Positions 5,495 to 5,504 of a DNA stretch of 5,504 nucleotides are shown one piece after another; the stretch's first letter is position 1; every line of letters starts with the position of its first letter. Under the pieces are notes generated by a model. It worked only from the letters and a program-made list of their open reading frames with translations. It did not search any database and was not told the origin of the DNA. Source of the DNA: Victivallales bacterium (GTDB taxonomy: Bacteria > Verrucomicrobiota > Lentisphaeria > Victivallales > Victivallaceae). The stretch is taken from assembly GCA_019038735.1 (NCBI GenBank), contig JAHOYW010000373.1, forward strand, positions 1-5,504. The letters are read 5' to 3'. A program made the position numbers and the translations under genes.

Positions 5495-5504
5495 TGAACA
5501 AAGC

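Larger units (their letters stand above)
5046..5504. other. Hairpin-rich non-coding region upstream of mnmA
   Basis: About 460 bases with no open frame that looks like a gene on either strand. It holds two candidate mnmA promoters, a pair of inverted REP-like hairpin elements (5289-5386) and several further inverted repeats listed separately. The GC-rich hairpins stand out against AT-rich surroundings. At the extreme right all three minus-strand frames stay open for about 18-23 codons to the window edge, which is what chance allows, so no partial gene is called. No tRNA, tmRNA, 6S, SRP or RNase P RNA signature was recognised. Confidence 0.7.

Noticed and set aside
5433..5504. Minus-strand frame open for 23 codons from the right edge, possibly the tail of a gene beyond the window
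   Set aside because: The other two minus-strand frames are open for nearly as long, and a perfect hairpin lies within it; chance explains it.
5046..5504. A known structured RNA (tmRNA, 6S, SRP, RNase P) or riboswitch/T-box upstream of mnmA
   Set aside because: None of the recognisable core motifs of these families was found on either strand.

Overview
The window is a compact bacterial chromosome segment with four protein genes. In order they are a short alanyl-tRNA synthetase (alaS, + strand), a small STAS-domain protein (+), a phosphomannomutase/phosphoglucomutase-type enzyme (-) and the tRNA 2-thiouridine synthase mnmA (-). About 460 bases at the right end have no convincing gene but are rich in hairpins. 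The DNA leans AT, and the intergenic stretches are clearly more AT-rich than the genes. TGA is used as a stop (alaS), so there is no sign of a recoded genetic code. No tRNA, rRNA, CRISPR array or intact insertion sequence was seen.

Organism: not fixed by the sequence. The synthetase lacks the usual C-terminal domains and resembles the roughly 590-residue AlaRS type familiar from Patescibacteria. The mutase and the STAS protein with its charged helical tail look more like proteins of the PVC group (Lentisphaerota/Verrucomicrobiota). A PVC-type bacterium with a short AlaRS is my best guess. This rests on remembered family resemblance, not on a search.

Layout: 1-159 is a very AT-rich leader. 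alaS (160-1935) and the STAS gene (1985-2491) are 49 bases apart on the same strand and may be co-transcribed, although a weak promoter can be drawn in the gap. They converge on the mutase gene (2522-3838, minus), with a small hairpin and T-run at 2500-2523 between the two gene ends. mnmA (3945-5018, minus) lies upstream of the mutase on the same strand, 106 bases away. That gap holds a weak terminator-like hairpin and a plausible promoter, so the two are probably separate units.

The right end (5046-5504) is the least ordinary part. It contains two 29-base hairpin elements in inverted orientation (5289-5317 on +, 5358-5386 on -). They have the same architecture and conserved flanks, and every stem difference between them is compensated on the partner strand. 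Together they form a 98-bp REP/BIME- or MITE-like unit. Between them lies a perfect extended -10 promoter box aimed at mnmA. Other hairpins sit on either side.

Working together: alaS and mnmA both serve translation (tRNA charging and wobble-base thiolation), the mutase supplies hexose-1-phosphates for envelope polysaccharide, and the STAS protein is a probable phospho-switch of unknown pathway. Apart from position, nothing ties the four into one pathway.
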